The notes under the pieces were generated by a model. That model did not search any database and was not told the DNA's origin. It worked only from the letters and a program-made list of their open reading frames with translations. From NCBI GenBank assembly GCA_029168955.1, contig JAPDOI010001172.1, positions 149,910-213,909 of the forward strand: 64,000 nucleotides of DNA. The letters are read 5' to 3'. This DNA comes from Aplectana chamaeleonis. Taxonomy: Eukaryota > Nematoda > Chromadorea > Rhabditida > Cosmocercidae. A program made the position numbers and the translations under genes. Positions 22,878 to 32,804 of this stretch are shown one piece after another (within the stretch, counting starts at the first letter, position 1; the number at the start of each line of letters is the position of its first letter).

Positions 22878-23520
22878 TGTAGTGTGTGGTGCTGCTGGGT
22901 GTGTGGTGTGGTGTGTGTGTTGTGTGTGGTGGTCTTGTGGTGTGTAGGTGTGTGTGACTATGTGTGTGGCAGGGCAAAGGCAGCAGGTGGAGGGGCAGGC
23001 AGGTGTGAGGTGTGGTGAGGTGTGTGTGTGTGTGTGGAGGTGTGTGGTGGTGTGTGTGTGTGGTGTGTGGTGGAGGTGGTGGCAGGTGGCAGGTGGTGTG
23101 TGTAGGTAGTGGAACTGGTGGTGTAGTGTGTGGTGCAGGTGGTGTGTGTGTGTGGTGTGGTGGTGCATTTGTGCGTCGTGGTGTATGTGGGTATTATTGT
23201 ATTATGGTGTGACAACGGGTGTAATGTGAATGCTGTGTGGTGTGTGAATTGTGTGTAGGTGGCGGCAATGTGCGGTGTCGCGCGCTGGTGTGTATTGTGT
23301 GGTGTCAATGTGTGAATTGTATTGTGATTATTATTGTGGGTGTGTGTGTATGGTGTGTGGTGTATTGGTGTGTTATTGTGGTGTGCGCCTGTGTAAGGTG
23401 TGTGTGTGTGGTGTGTAAAGTGCGCGCAATGTGACCAGCCAGGTGTGTGACAGCGACGTGGCATGTGTGCTGCTGTGTGTATTGACGTATTGACGTGTGT
23501 GTGTGGTGGTGGCAGGTGTG
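22525..23520. repeat. Long GT/TG-rich microsatellite tract, about 1 kb
   Basis: Pure (TG)n at the start passes into interrupted GTGTGG/GTGTGT sequence to about 23520. All Val/Cys and His/Thr ORFs over it (up to 179 residues) are products of the repeat. Alternating GT can adopt Z-DNA. All G/T lies on the plus strand. Confidence 0.95.
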
Positions 23521-23529
23521 TTGCAGGTG

Positions 23530-23745
23530 CGTGGTTCGAGATTTGTTCCGATAATATCCAGAAATTTATCCGAAATTATCCGACGGATATCCGTATCCGG
23601 AATCATTGGAAAAATGGCATTATCTGAATCGATCCAATATCCGAAAGATTTGAAAAAAACGCATTATCTGAATCGAACCAATATCCGGTAAATTTAAAAT
23701 GGCATTATCCGAATCGATCCATTATCCGAGGAATTACCTTCCGGA
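23530..23745. repeat. Satellite cluster with CGGATA/TATCCG units (right)
   Basis: Units with 'gcattatctgaatcgaacca', 'atatccggtaaattt' and 'gacggatatccgtatccgg' are in the same orientation as the cluster at 22045-22205, so the GT tract lies between two members of one satellite. Confidence 0.85.
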
Positions 23746-24224
23746 TAACAAGTATACTGGCCATAGTGAGTTTCTGACAACTGAAAAACCGAAGTTTGAT
23801 ATGGGAGCTGATAATAACTGCAAGAAGTGAATAGAGGCAGCCTCTTTACGATAGAATTTTGATTGTTGCATTGCGTGAACTGCCGAGATCGAAACAAGTT
23901 TCGAAAATCTGTATTTCGAGAAGCATTATTGCAAAAGAGAAGAATTCCAGAGAAATTGCCCGAAATATAATGGCCTGTGGTGTGAACAATTTCCAAAAGG
24001 ATTGGCACCGCGCTCAAGATTGGCCTAAACATGTTCAAAGAGAAAAACAATCGATTTGAAACAGGGGCTAGAGAAATTTGAAATTTCGGTCGCGATACAA
24101 CCTGTTTTACTGCAACGCCACGCCATGCCGGGTTCCGAAGTCGAAAAATTCAAATCTGGGATGGGGCGATTTCAGTCGAGAAATGGATAAGGCGTTGTCA
24201 GAAGCCTACGGATTGAAAAGCTTT
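23746..24224. other. Intergenic, nothing recognised
   Basis: Short ORFs on both strands have no splice or family support. Confidence 0.4.
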
Positions 24225-24725
24225 GGGAGTCCTTTTCAGCCAAAGTCACTGGGGTGCCGCTAAGCGGGAAATGCCTCCAGACCGGTTCTTTCTGTTTTAA
24301 AGGAGTCTGTCCTATGCAGTTGTGATCCCGTACCTTTTTGCGCCCGAGCTCCCGAGACGATGAGGTGTCTGCCGCAGCGACGAGACGGCTAAAAAGCGCT
24401 ATGTGAATTCTTAGGGTGATAAAATTCAAGTTTTCCGGATTGGGTTGCCATGCAGTGCTCATTTGAAAGAGGGCAAGAAAGTGAAGGTGTAGGCCGAGTC
24501 TCACGTCGGTTGGTCCCGTCTGAGCCGAGAACGGGACGTCAGTGATCTGGGGTCGTTTTTTTCAAAGTCAAAGTCACCGGGGTCGCGCTGGAGCCTTCAG
24601 ACAGGTTCTTTCTGTTTTAAAATAGCCTATATTGAGCCATAGTTGTGAACGCAGACATTTTGCGACCGAGCGAAAGGCAATGAGTGTGCTCTGCGCAGGG
24701 CGAGGAAACTACTGGAAACATTATT
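24225..24725. repeat. Imperfect direct duplication, unit about 170 bp, 330 bp apart
   Basis: The phrases 'agccaaagtcactggggt', 'ccagaccggttctttctg' and 'ttttaaaggag' at 24237-24305 return as 'caaagtcaccggggtc', 'cagacaggttctttctg' and 'ttttaaaatag' at 24572-24625. It is non-coding. Confidence 0.6.
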
Positions 24726-24749
24726 TTTCACTTCTCAGCTCTCCCTAAA

Positions 24750-25052
24750 TTGGTTTTGCATACTTGTAAATAACTTGTTCTTGATATGTACGATTGAAAT
24801 GAAGTCAAATATTTATACCAATTAGATACTCCAGCTTCAGTTTTCGTACACTCGATTGATTCTGTTAACCCTATATGCCTTGTTCGCAGGAGTAAGACAT
24901 GTGTGAGCTCAAAATGAAGAGCTCTAGGATGGTGATTCTAAATATGCCCTTAGCAACCCAAACGGACCCTTTTGAACGAAGTTATGACAAAGCGGCGCTT
25001 TAGCGGCGGAAAAAGCGCCGAAAACGCCGTTTTCCCGAAGTCGCGGGCGTGT
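24750..25052. repeat. Dispersed repeat, copy 2 (inverse of 18.0-18.33 kb)
   Basis: This is the reverse complement of the copy at 18000-18330: 'gagctcaaaatgaagagctc', 'gacaaagcggcgcttt' and 'cgaagtcgcgggcg' match. Together the two copies bracket the 6.4-kb repeat-rich interval. Confidence 0.8.
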
Positions 25053-25074
25053 ATTGTACATGTCTGTGGTGATA

Positions 25075-25349
25075 CATCCTCTCACAGTATATGCTTGCTG
25101 TGCTTTATTTGATTTGTCGCTCAGCAGAATCGTTTTCCTCGCACTTGATAAAGAGCTAAACAGTAGGTTATTGAATCCTAAGACGGAATTAACAACTCCT
25201 CGCCTGAATTGCTTGCTGCTCTTATACCGATTCGCCTCACTACATTCATTCAAACGCAAATAGATCTTCCAATCAGTGGCATTCAGTGTTTTCTGATTCG
25301 CAGATCGTACTCTCTTTGGATCCATTCTGTCAGAACCTTGGAAGTATTT
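25075..25349 (-). CDS. Orphan exon of an unrecognised gene
   Basis: A textbook acceptor (CATGACCTTCTTTTTCAG) at 25350-25351 opens a minus-strand frame of about 90 codons: KYFQGSDRMDPKRVRSANQK, then a hydrophilic segment (SEANRYKSSKQFRRGVVNSV) and LLSDKSNKAQQAYTV. The frame runs into the repeat at 25052, and the donor is unclear (AGGAT|GTATCA at about 25070 is possible). Upstream lies the R1 repeat (25480-26390) and downstream only repeats, so the rest of the gene is missing or far away. No family is recognised. Confidence 0.45.
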
Positions 25350-25479
25350 CTGAAAAAGAAGGTCATGAAAATCAGGAAGGTTGTTGGTGAAATACAAGCT
25401 ACATAGAATCAATATCACTCCTATATTTCATTACCTGTCTTCGTGTGAAAATCCAGCTGACTGTGCTACCCGTGGACGA

Positions 25480-26392
25480 TGTACTAACTAGGGGCTTGCC
25501 TTACATTTCTGGTGGGCTTTTATAATACCGTGTGTTGATAGTTGTAGGTGGGACACAGCATTGATAATCAGTTTTCCAACTCCTCTAAATGCCTCAGAGA
25601 TTTCCAGGAGATTTTCCAAAAGTGGGCATTTTCATAGCTTTGCATAGATAAAAGGGGTACGTAAATGGCAATTTTAAGATGTTCAAAAGAGTTATTGGGT
25701 TCTCAAATTGGGCTGAAAAACTTGTTTCTAGGGGTTGTTTTGGGTGCTAATCACGAACCTGAGGCGCATTCGTCAATATTCGAAAAAAACTGGGAAAACT
25801 TGCTTTCCCGCTGGAAAAAACGCCATTTTTAACGATTTCGAGAATCGCCTCAAAACTTGAACATAGGCGTTATTCGGGCTGCCTAGCACGAATCTGCAAC
25901 CCGTTTATCGATCTTCGATAGATTACGGTAGATTACGGTGGGTGTACGGTAGCTCGGTCAGTCTCAGATTTGACTCAGAATTTCACTGTGGGTGTTATTT
26001 AGAACGCTGAACACAAATTCGAGATCCATTTTTCGATTTTCGAAATTTTAAGGTATGTAACGCCAGTTAAAAGGCATTTCGTCTACCGTAACCTACCGTA
26101 ACTCTTAGTCAGGCGAGGAATAAACCCCATATTCTGGTTCAGCGCCCTAAATCACCCCCAGATGCAAGTTTTGAGCCGAATCCGAAAAATTTCTCTCAAC
26201 ACTCCAAAAATTCCCTGATGCCTTACTTTTTTGAAGCATTGAAAATGCCATTTTTTGGAATCCCCGCAGCCATTTAGGGAATTTCAAGCACGAATCATTT
26301 AAGTGTACAGCCACAGACCTACAGCAATGAAAACATGATTTTCCAAATCTCCACGGGAAGTTTCAAGCAGTCCCTAATAAGAGCTCAAGGGA
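25480..26392. repeat. 0.9-kb dispersed repeat R1, copy 1
   Basis: From 'ggggcttgccttacatttc' to 'gacctacagcaatgaaaac' and 'caagcagtccctaat' this aligns throughout with 42548-43505 in the same orientation. It includes the phrase 'gattacggtagattacggtg', of which a shorter version is at 46255-46300. Short possible TIRs (actaactagg / cctagttagt) are seen when the two copies are combined. Its right end abuts the truncated BEL/Pao element. No coding frame is seen. Confidence 0.8.
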
Positions 26393-26476
26393 TACCTTTG
26401 GTGGCAAGGTCCCAAATTCAATTCAGATCTCCCGAAAAGGAGTGGCCTCATGTGAACATGAATTTCGAAATTTCGC

Positions 26477-27406
26477 TTGAAACCTCATCAAGCTTCGTTG
26501 TGGAAATCAACACACTCAATTTTGGGAGTTGAAAGTGATCATAATCATCATTCTGTGCTTCCTTTCGATAGGATTTGCAGCTATCTAAAATTGGTCCGCT
26601 CTGTCGCCTCTTTTGATAACTACCGCTTAAGTAAACTCAATGGTCAGTATCTATTTAATGGGGTGATAGTCTGTCCAAATTGCCTCGTTGACGCTGAATA
26701 CACTTCTCAAAGTAGAACTCCTACTTTACTGGTGCCTGAACATGCACTCACCAGGATCCTCATTTACCACCATCATAAGAAAGAGTATCACGCTGGAGTC
26801 CGCTCAATCATTTCGGAATTGAGAAAAACCTATTGCATTCCTAGGATACGTTCAGTGGTGGAAAAAACACTAAGATCATGCGTTATATGCAAGCGGTACA
26901 ATGGTAACGCCTGCCACTATCCGGACATGCCGAAATTTCCGGAAGCAAGGATGAAAAGGTGTCGACCCTTCCAAAAGGTAGGGCTCGATTACCTAGGTCC
27001 ACTCTACTGTCGGGACGCCTCCAATTGTGCAGTAAAAGTTTGGATATGCCTTATCACTTGCATGGCGACAAGAGGAGTGCATCTGGAAATCGTCGCAAAT
27101 AGCACAACGAAAGAGTTTCTGATGGCTCTGAGACGGTTCATGGCTCGTAAGGGGGTACCCCGATCGATTGTATGCGATAATGCTACGACATTCAAGTCTG
27201 GTAGCGACTGCCTAACAGAAAATCTCGAGAATCAAGTAGTAGCTGATTTCCATGTCAACCAGAAAATATCGTGGTCATTTATCACACCCCTTTCTCCTTG
27301 GAAAGGCGGGATTTATGAACGCCTAGCGGGCATTTTACTATCGCTCTCGGAGCTAAATTCTGGTCCGCAATCGCGGACCACGGCGGTTGCATCATGCGAC
27401 ACGTGA
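26477..27406 (+). pseudogene. BEL/Pao integrase domain (interrupted)
   Basis: The frame contains the zinc-binding H-H-C-C region (HHHKKEYHAGVRSIISELRK, then SCVICKRYNG), the catalytic core with GLDYLGPLY, the first Asp context around WICLITCMATRGVHLEI, and the second Asp in SIVCDNATTF. The expected Glu context is WKGGIYERL, which is intact. Immediately after it a 193-bp MITE interrupts the frame, so the last 60 codons of the listed ORF are largely transposon. The element is therefore inactive unless the insertion is recent and polymorphic. The integrase would join retroelement cDNA to the host chromosome. Confidence 0.9.
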
Positions 27407-27530
27407 TAATCGTGCTAAGAGGAAGGTGAATCGTGCCGGGACCCGTGGTCCCAGCACGATTATCTATGTCGCATGATGAATCAGCCGTAGTACGCAAATG
27501 CGGACAGGAATCTGACCCCGAGAGCGACAG
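27338..27530. mobile_element. 193-bp Tc/mariner-type MITE inside the integrase
   Basis: The terminal repeats are CTATCGCTCTCGG and CCGAGAGCGACAG, flanked by TA on both sides (27336-27337 and 27531-27532). The whole element is nearly palindromic (gcatcatgcgac / gtcgcatgatga; aatcgtgct / agcacgatt). It splits the integrase frame between GGIYERLAG and AAFKKSMG-type sequence. Confidence 0.88.
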
Positions 27531-27773
27531 TAAAGCCGCCTTTAAAAAGTCTATGGGACATTCCATACACCCTGTAGTGCAAATTCGGACTATCGTTCTA
27601 GAGATAAAAGCCGCGTTGAATTGTAGACCTATTACAGCCAATTATCCCAATCAGGATGAAATCAATGTCCTAAGGCCTATCGATTTTATATAGCCTGAGG
27701 TAGAGTTGAAGGTTTTGCCTGCTGAATTGGAAACATATTATGGGAACTCGTTTCCGAAAGGGCAGTTACCCGC

Positions 27774-28106
27774 ATGGTACCAAAAAACCGTGACGATTCT
27801 GGATTTCCGGAAATTTTGAGCAGCGACTATCTTGCAGAAATAGCTGATAGAAGTGGAACTCGAACCCGCCAGCGAAAGTTTTCTCCCGTCATCCCCCAGG
27901 TCAACCATGTCGTCATTATGGCAGATGATGCACTGCCACATGGACATTGGCCACTGGCAAGAATTGTACAACTCGTTCATAATGAGGACGGGTCACTTAG
28001 GCAAGCATTCGTTCGCACACTGAAAGGAAAATTACTCCAAAGATCAATTAATCACTTGTACCCATTAGAAGGTGAAACCTGTGCCGACTTCAGCGCTCCA
28101 AATTAA
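27774..28106 (+). pseudogene. BEL/Pao C-terminal (DUF5641-like) domain
   Basis: A 110-codon frame contains VNHVVIMADDALPHGHWPLA followed by RIVQLVHNEDGSLRQAFVRT and INHLYPLE. This matches the known pattern of the BEL/Pao pol C-terminus (V..D..LPRGHWPLGRI...). It lies in a different frame from the integrase, 80 bp after a stop, consistent with decay. Confidence 0.85.
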
Positions 28107-28806
28107 AAGAATCCGCCAACCAGGACTCAACCACAAAAAATGTGTAAAAAGACGACATCTTATAATTGAATGATATATAAATCTTCGTTAATACGCCTTT
28201 ATTTTCCCCGCCTTTGATTCTGTGTAATTGCCTCCTCCTTCTATGTGGCATTGTAGAGAATTCCAAGTGTTGATTAATTCTCAGCCGTAGGAAAGCGCGC
28301 GCCATTGCCTTCGGCGCCCAACGCCAATCGAAAATACGGTTAAATCGCATTTTACTATATTCGCAACAAATCGCCTTAATTACCACCCTTCCGAGGTCGA
28401 ATGAGCGCAAAAGGGATAGGAATGTAGCTGAAAGTATGAGGAGAAGCCATGAGCTCGAAATGTTTGAGATAGAACGCGTGAGAATCAAAAAAAAAAACAT
28501 TTCTTTCGCTTTCGACGCAGAATGGGTGCCCCTTTTGCAACAGATTCAGCCGCAAGGAAAATCGATACGATGCTACGTCAGCTGAAACACACATTCGGTA
28601 CTAGATATTAGAAATGAATAGGAATGACATGAGAGAAATAACAGTGACTTATGTGATCATGAGTTACGTTACCGCCTCTCGCTTATGCAGAATGTTGACA
28701 CTGCTTCGCTTTCGTGTCTCGGTATATTTCGTAATTGTTTGGATCGATTTCGTCGTGTATATTGATGCATTGATGACGTCATAGAGGGAAGGAAAAGTTT
28801 CTTTGC
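28107..28806. other. Possible 3' LTR remnant and intergenic DNA
   Basis: An A-rich stretch (ccacaaaaaatgtg) after the pol stop could mark the polypurine tract/LTR junction. Nothing else is recognised. Short minus-strand ORFs are not supported. Confidence 0.35.
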
Positions 28807-29541
28807 AGGTAAAACGATTGAAGGCTCAATCAGCTTAGTATGGACAACGTAATCGATGCGACATTACTGCTTGGCGATCCAGATCAAGTAGATGAATCGT
28901 ATCGAACCTGGTCTCGGTTGATGATGACGGCTTAGGCGCTATTCATACTACTCAACGCCAGCGCGGCACGCGCGTCACGCTCCGCCCGCTCCGCCATGGC
29001 GTCGCCGCTGCAGCATATTCATACCGCCACCCGGAACGCTCTTGGCGTTTTCAACCACTGATATTAGTTATCGGTTGTCTCATTCATTCGAAGCTTAACC
29101 GCTCCGCCATGGCGTCGTCGCTGGAGTATTCATAGTCTACGCAGCGCGGTACGCGCGTCATGCGCATAGAAAGTATTAATACACAAACGCCACGCCAGCG
29201 CGGCACGCGCGTGCCGCGCTGGCGTTGAGTAGTATGTAGAGCGCCTTACTGAACTCTTCAGATGAATCCGTCAATATGGATGTCGACGGCGAGATCCAGG
29301 ATGCAACAAGCCCGACACTTCCCGGAGGTATTGATGAAGAACAGTTCAAAGGATCTGTTGATTTTTGATCACGAACCGCAAGAGCGCTGTGTCTTCAAAG
29401 GCCACGTCTTCAACAAGCTTAATGTTCTCACTCCATCGGTGGACAACTTCCAGCATTGCACCCGGATTCAATGATTGCCCAGGAAGGGATGGCGGCCTCC
29501 GACAAATCGGCTCTATCCTAAGGGGGCACTCAAGTAAAGTC
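28807..29541 (+). pseudogene. 5' exon of an unrecognised gene, split by a MITE
   Basis: A strong acceptor (AGTTTCTTTGCAG) at 28796-28808 is followed after about 32 bases by ATG (28840) and MDNVIDATLLGDPDQVDESY; the acceptor-then-ATG layout fits spliced-leader trans-splicing. The frame continues on the other side of a 311-bp MITE (28935-29245) as LLNSSDESVNMDVDGEIQDA, TLPGGIDEEQFKGSVDF, then, one frame over, CVFKGHVFNKLNVLTPSVDN. A likely donor CACTCAA|GTAAAG lies at 29533. Frame changes at about 28910, 29338 (an extra T in TTTTT) and 29470 are each a single base. The protein is acidic and probably intracellular; I do not recognise it. With the MITE in place the exon cannot be translated normally. 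Confidence 0.45.
28935..29245. mobile_element. 311-bp MITE with 3-bp TTA target duplication
   Basis: Terminal repeats of about 38 bp start GGCGCTATTCATACTACTCA on the left and read GGCGCTCTACATACTACTCA on the complement of the right, both continuing into a shared GC-rich arm (acgccagcgcggcacgcgcg). TTA flanks both ends (28932-28934 and 29246-29248). A 3-bp TTA duplication with GGC termini is typical of PIF/Harbinger elements; a PIF-like transposase scrap occurs at 62 kb. It is inserted in a coding exon. Confidence 0.88.
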
Positions 29542-30124
29542 AAAAATGAAATGAACCGTCAGTAGATAATGCTATCAATCCAAGTATTTTCTGTAGAATT
29601 TGATCAACAACAATGACTGGTTGCAGTATCAAGCATCCTTTATCAGGTGTGGTTCATTTCATTTCTTAATTTGCTATCTCTGGAGCATAATGAGATGATT
29701 TCTAATAATACGGGTACTTATGAGGTTTATAGTGCTGAAACAGCTCAACGTATTATAAGTAGGCATACTGCATTGTGCACCAGCATCAATATCAAACCGT
29801 TAGCTAAACAACAATCCATCCCACTGATTTATTGCTTATACCCAAATTACATAAAACCTGTAACCATGTAAATTCAGATTTATCACTGAAGCTAGTGGAC
29901 AGCAGTATTGTGGTGCGCGCGAAGCGCTGCACCTGATTTGAAAAAGGATTGCTTCTGCAGCACACCCCTCATTCCAGAATCTCTGTTCGGGAGAAACCTT
30001 GAAACAAGGGACTTTCACAAAAGATAGAGCAATGAGTAAGAGTTCTCAACACTGCCCAAATTTCAGAAAGAATTCCGTAGTGGAGTCTCTGAGATATTAG
30101 AAAAAAAAAAAATTGCGAATTTCA
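29542..30124. other. Intron/intergenic, nothing firm
   Basis: A 74-residue plus-strand ORF (29647-29871) has no splice support. Further exons of the gene at 28.8-29.5 kb were not identified. Confidence 0.4.
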
Positions 30125-30630
30125 ACATGTGACAGCAGTGTGTGTGCTGTGTGGTGTGTGGGTGTGGGCAGGTGTGGTGTGTGGGTGTGGAGGTGTGGGT
30201 GTGGGTGTGGGTGTGCAGGTGTGGGTGTGGGTGTGTGGTGGTGTAAGTGTGGAGGTGTGGGTGTGGAGTGTGGAGGTGGCCAGGTGTGTGCGTGGGTGTG
30301 GGTGTGGGTGTGGGTGTGGGTGTGTGATTGTGGGTGTGTGGTGTGGGTGTGGGTGTGTGGTGCATGGGGTGTGGGTGTAGGTGTGGGTGTGGGTGTGGGT
30401 GTGGGAGTGTGGGAGTGTGGGTGTGTCAGGTGTGTGAGTGTGGGTGTGGGTGTGTGTGTGGGTGTGGGTTTGCTGGGAGTCGCCGGGTGTGGAGGTGTGG
30501 GTGTAGGCGGTGTAGGTGTGTGTGTGTAATGACGACAATGGCATGTGTGCGTAATGACTGTGTATTGTGTGTAATAATGCGTGTATGTGTGTGTGTGACG
30601 TGTGCTGTGTGTGTGTGTGTGTGTCCCTGT
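30125..30630. repeat. GTGTGG-rich minisatellite, about 500 bp
   Basis: The plus strand is built of gtgtgg, gggtgt and related hexamers (unit mostly gtgggt) grading into (tg)n at 30580-30622. ORFs of up to 140 residues over it are artefacts. As at 22.5 kb, the G/T-rich strand is the plus strand. Confidence 0.92.
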
Positions 30631-30975
30631 CTGTCTGTCTAGAAGGAATTTAGTGATAAGAAGTTTGTGTTCGGTCTTTCAATAGAAATGGAGTGATAAC
30701 GTGGGATAAGACTCAATAGAGGTCCTCAAGAGAGACGTTGTGCCTCAGGTCTATCAGGGACCATATGCTCCGTGTGCGGACACGCGAATTGAAGTGCATA
30801 GCCAAGCGCTGTATAAAGTGGGCGGTTCCCAACTGGGGAGGTGCGTAGAGAGCCAAAGTAGAAATGTGGATTGGGACAGGGCAAAAGTGGGTGTGCGTAG
30901 AGCGCGGGGAAAAGTGGACGTAGTGACTCAGAAGGGAGTGCAAAAGTGCGCCGCAGAAGAGTGGTCCGGGACCCA
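30631..30975. other. Spacer, start of minisatellite-like sequence
   Basis: Degenerate units of the following minisatellite appear from about 30820 (gtgggcggttcccaactgggg). No gene. Confidence 0.45.
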
Positions 30976-31640
30976 AATGGGAGTGCACAGTATGCGCCGG
31001 TAAAAGTGGGTGGGACCCAACTGGGATCTCCACAGAGCGCCGGGAACTGTGGACGGGACCCAAGTGTGAGTGCACATTGCGCGCCGGTGAAGTGGGCGAG
31101 AGACCCAACTGGGAGTCCACAGAGCGCTGGGAATTGTGGACGGGACCCAAGTGCGGAGTGCACAAGGCGCCGGTAAAAGTGAGCGGGACCTTTGAACTGG
31201 GAGTCCACAGAGCGCGCTGGGAACTGTGGACTGGGACTCAAGTGGGGTGCACAATGCGCCTGGTAAAAAGTGGGCGGGACCCAACTGGGGGTCCACAGTG
31301 GGAGTGCACAATGCGCCGGTAAAAGTGGGCGGGACCCAACTGGGAGTCCCACAGAGCGCCGAGAACTGTGGACGGGACCCAAGTGTGAGTGCACATTGCG
31401 CCGGATAAAAGTGGGCGCGACCCAACTGGGAGTCCACCCAGAGCGCCGGGGTGTGGACGGGACCCAAGTGCGGAGTGCAACAACGCGCCGGTAAAAGTGG
31501 GTGGGACCCAACTGGGAGTCCGCAGAGCGCCGGGAACTATGGACGGGACCCAAGTGGGAGTGCACAACGCGCCAGTAAAAGTGGGCGGCGGACCCAACCT
31601 GGGGAGTCCGCAGAGCGCAGAGTGGGCGGTAACGTGTGTC
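30976..31640. repeat. Minisatellite, unit about 84 bp, roughly eight copies
   Basis: Each unit contains 'gccggtaaaagtgggcggga', 'cccaactgggagtccacaga', 'gcgccgggaactgtggacgg' and 'acccaagtg.gagtgcaca'. Because the unit is close to a multiple of three, long ORFs stay open in several frames, including the longest in the window (378 residues, minus strand, 30726-31862). The repeat peptide changes frame from unit to unit, which argues against coding. Confidence 0.9.
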
Positions 31641-32804
31641 TCTACAGTGCCGAGCAGGTGCGATGTGGGCAGAAAAGGCCACATGAACGGCCTGTCTTCC
31701 GGGTCTATCCCTAGACGGGGAGAGGCAAACCCAAGGCTTATTGATAAAGAAATAAAGAAAAACTGTGATAAAAGATGCCTGATAAGTGCTATCAATCATT
31801 GTTTTTATAAAAGCTCTACAAGAACCACTTCGTTTGGTAGCCCTTACCACTCGTTGGTTCATTTACTCCCTGCCAATTCGAGACTTGATGCTTCTTCGGG
31901 GAAAGCGGCCTTTTATCACGCCTCTGTTATCATTAGGCATCAAATTCACCTTTAGCGCCGTCATCAAAGCTTATCCGCGCAAAGGGTGTAATTTGCTGAG
32001 CGGTTGGATATCCAGTTAGCGCAGAAAGCGTGAAAATACTGCCAGCGCTAACATCTTAATGCACATCAGTTGATTTGAGCGGTTGGATATCAAAATCAGC
32101 GCAAAGCGTGAAATTACCTCCGCTGCTGGCATCTCAGAAATTTCTAAACAAGTGAAAACATCTCAGCTTGAAAACGTGATAAAACTATTGATCACGTCTC
32201 GATGTGTTTACCATGAGCACAGCCGGTATAAAGCCGTCCCATCTCACTTGAATCCTCACTCGGCATTCTGATGCCCGGCTCCCTGAAGAGTGACTCCGGG
32301 TCATTCCTCCGGAGGCCAGCATAATTTTGGGCTGCTGGAGGAGATACAGTGGGTATCCCTCACTGCCCAGGGGAGTTACGCCGCGTTCCGCAGAGGGTGG
32401 CTCCTCCACCGCAGACCTCCGGTCAAGATTACGCCCATGTTTGCGGACAAGGCGAAGCTTCCTGTGCTGCGGACCTCGTCAAATTCGTGAACTTTTTGAA
32501 GTAAACTCACGCATTTTTTCGAACTAAATTACCCACCCTCATTTTCGGTGGGTAAATTGGACCTCTCTCGCTGCCAGTTCGCACCATGTTTCACGTATCC
32601 TAGCGCGGCAAATTCACCCATACAGTGAATTTAACGCGGCAAATTAAGACTTCCATGCCGACTTGTAAATAGAGCATCAAGTCTCTTTTGCTGAGGCATC
32701 AAGTCTCGAATTGGTAGAGTAGTTTGTCTTGAATCGTGGGTGGCGCCTTCTCCCGTCTAGGTGCCCCTGCTTTCTTCTTCCGATCTCTAGAAGGAACCTT
32801 CGTT
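31641..32804. other. Intergenic with a short tandem duplication
   Basis: 'gagcggttggatatc' followed by 'agcgcagaaagcgtgaaa' at 31998-32035 returns at 32077-32115. A hairpin 'aatttacccacc' with its complement flanks 32528-32558 (ttacccaccctcattttcgg then tgggtaaatt). It resembles but is not a spliced-leader gene. No protein-coding exon is supported. Confidence 0.5.

Larger units (their letters stand above)
26393..28106 (+). mobile_element. BEL/Pao-type LTR retrotransposon, 3' fragment of pol
   Basis: The sequence reads in order as the end of an RNase H-linked region (NFEISLETSSSFVVEINTLN), an integrase and a C-terminal DUF5641-like domain. Gag, protease and reverse transcriptase are absent; the fragment starts where repeat R1 ends. 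Frameshifts occur at about 26525 (an extra T in TTTT), at the MITE (27338-27530) and between 27690 and 27774. The sequence after 28106 may be the 3' LTR, but without a second copy this cannot be shown. Confidence 0.85.

Noticed and set aside
22438..23464. Several ORFs of 120-180 residues rich in His/Thr or Val/Cys
   Set aside because: They are translations of the GT microsatellite in all frames and carry no domain or start context.
25480..26392. R1 as the LTR of the adjoining BEL/Pao element
   Set aside because: The second copy at 42.5 kb has no retroelement beside it and no copy follows the pol fragment at 28.1 kb.
30726..31862. 378-residue minus-strand ORF, the longest in the window
   Set aside because: It follows the 84-bp minisatellite; the repeated peptide changes frame from unit to unit and no splice or promoter signals accompany it.
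32520..32560. Sequence resembling a nematode spliced-leader (aattacccaccc...)
   Set aside because: It is a simple hairpin and lacks the SL1 core and a following donor and Sm site.
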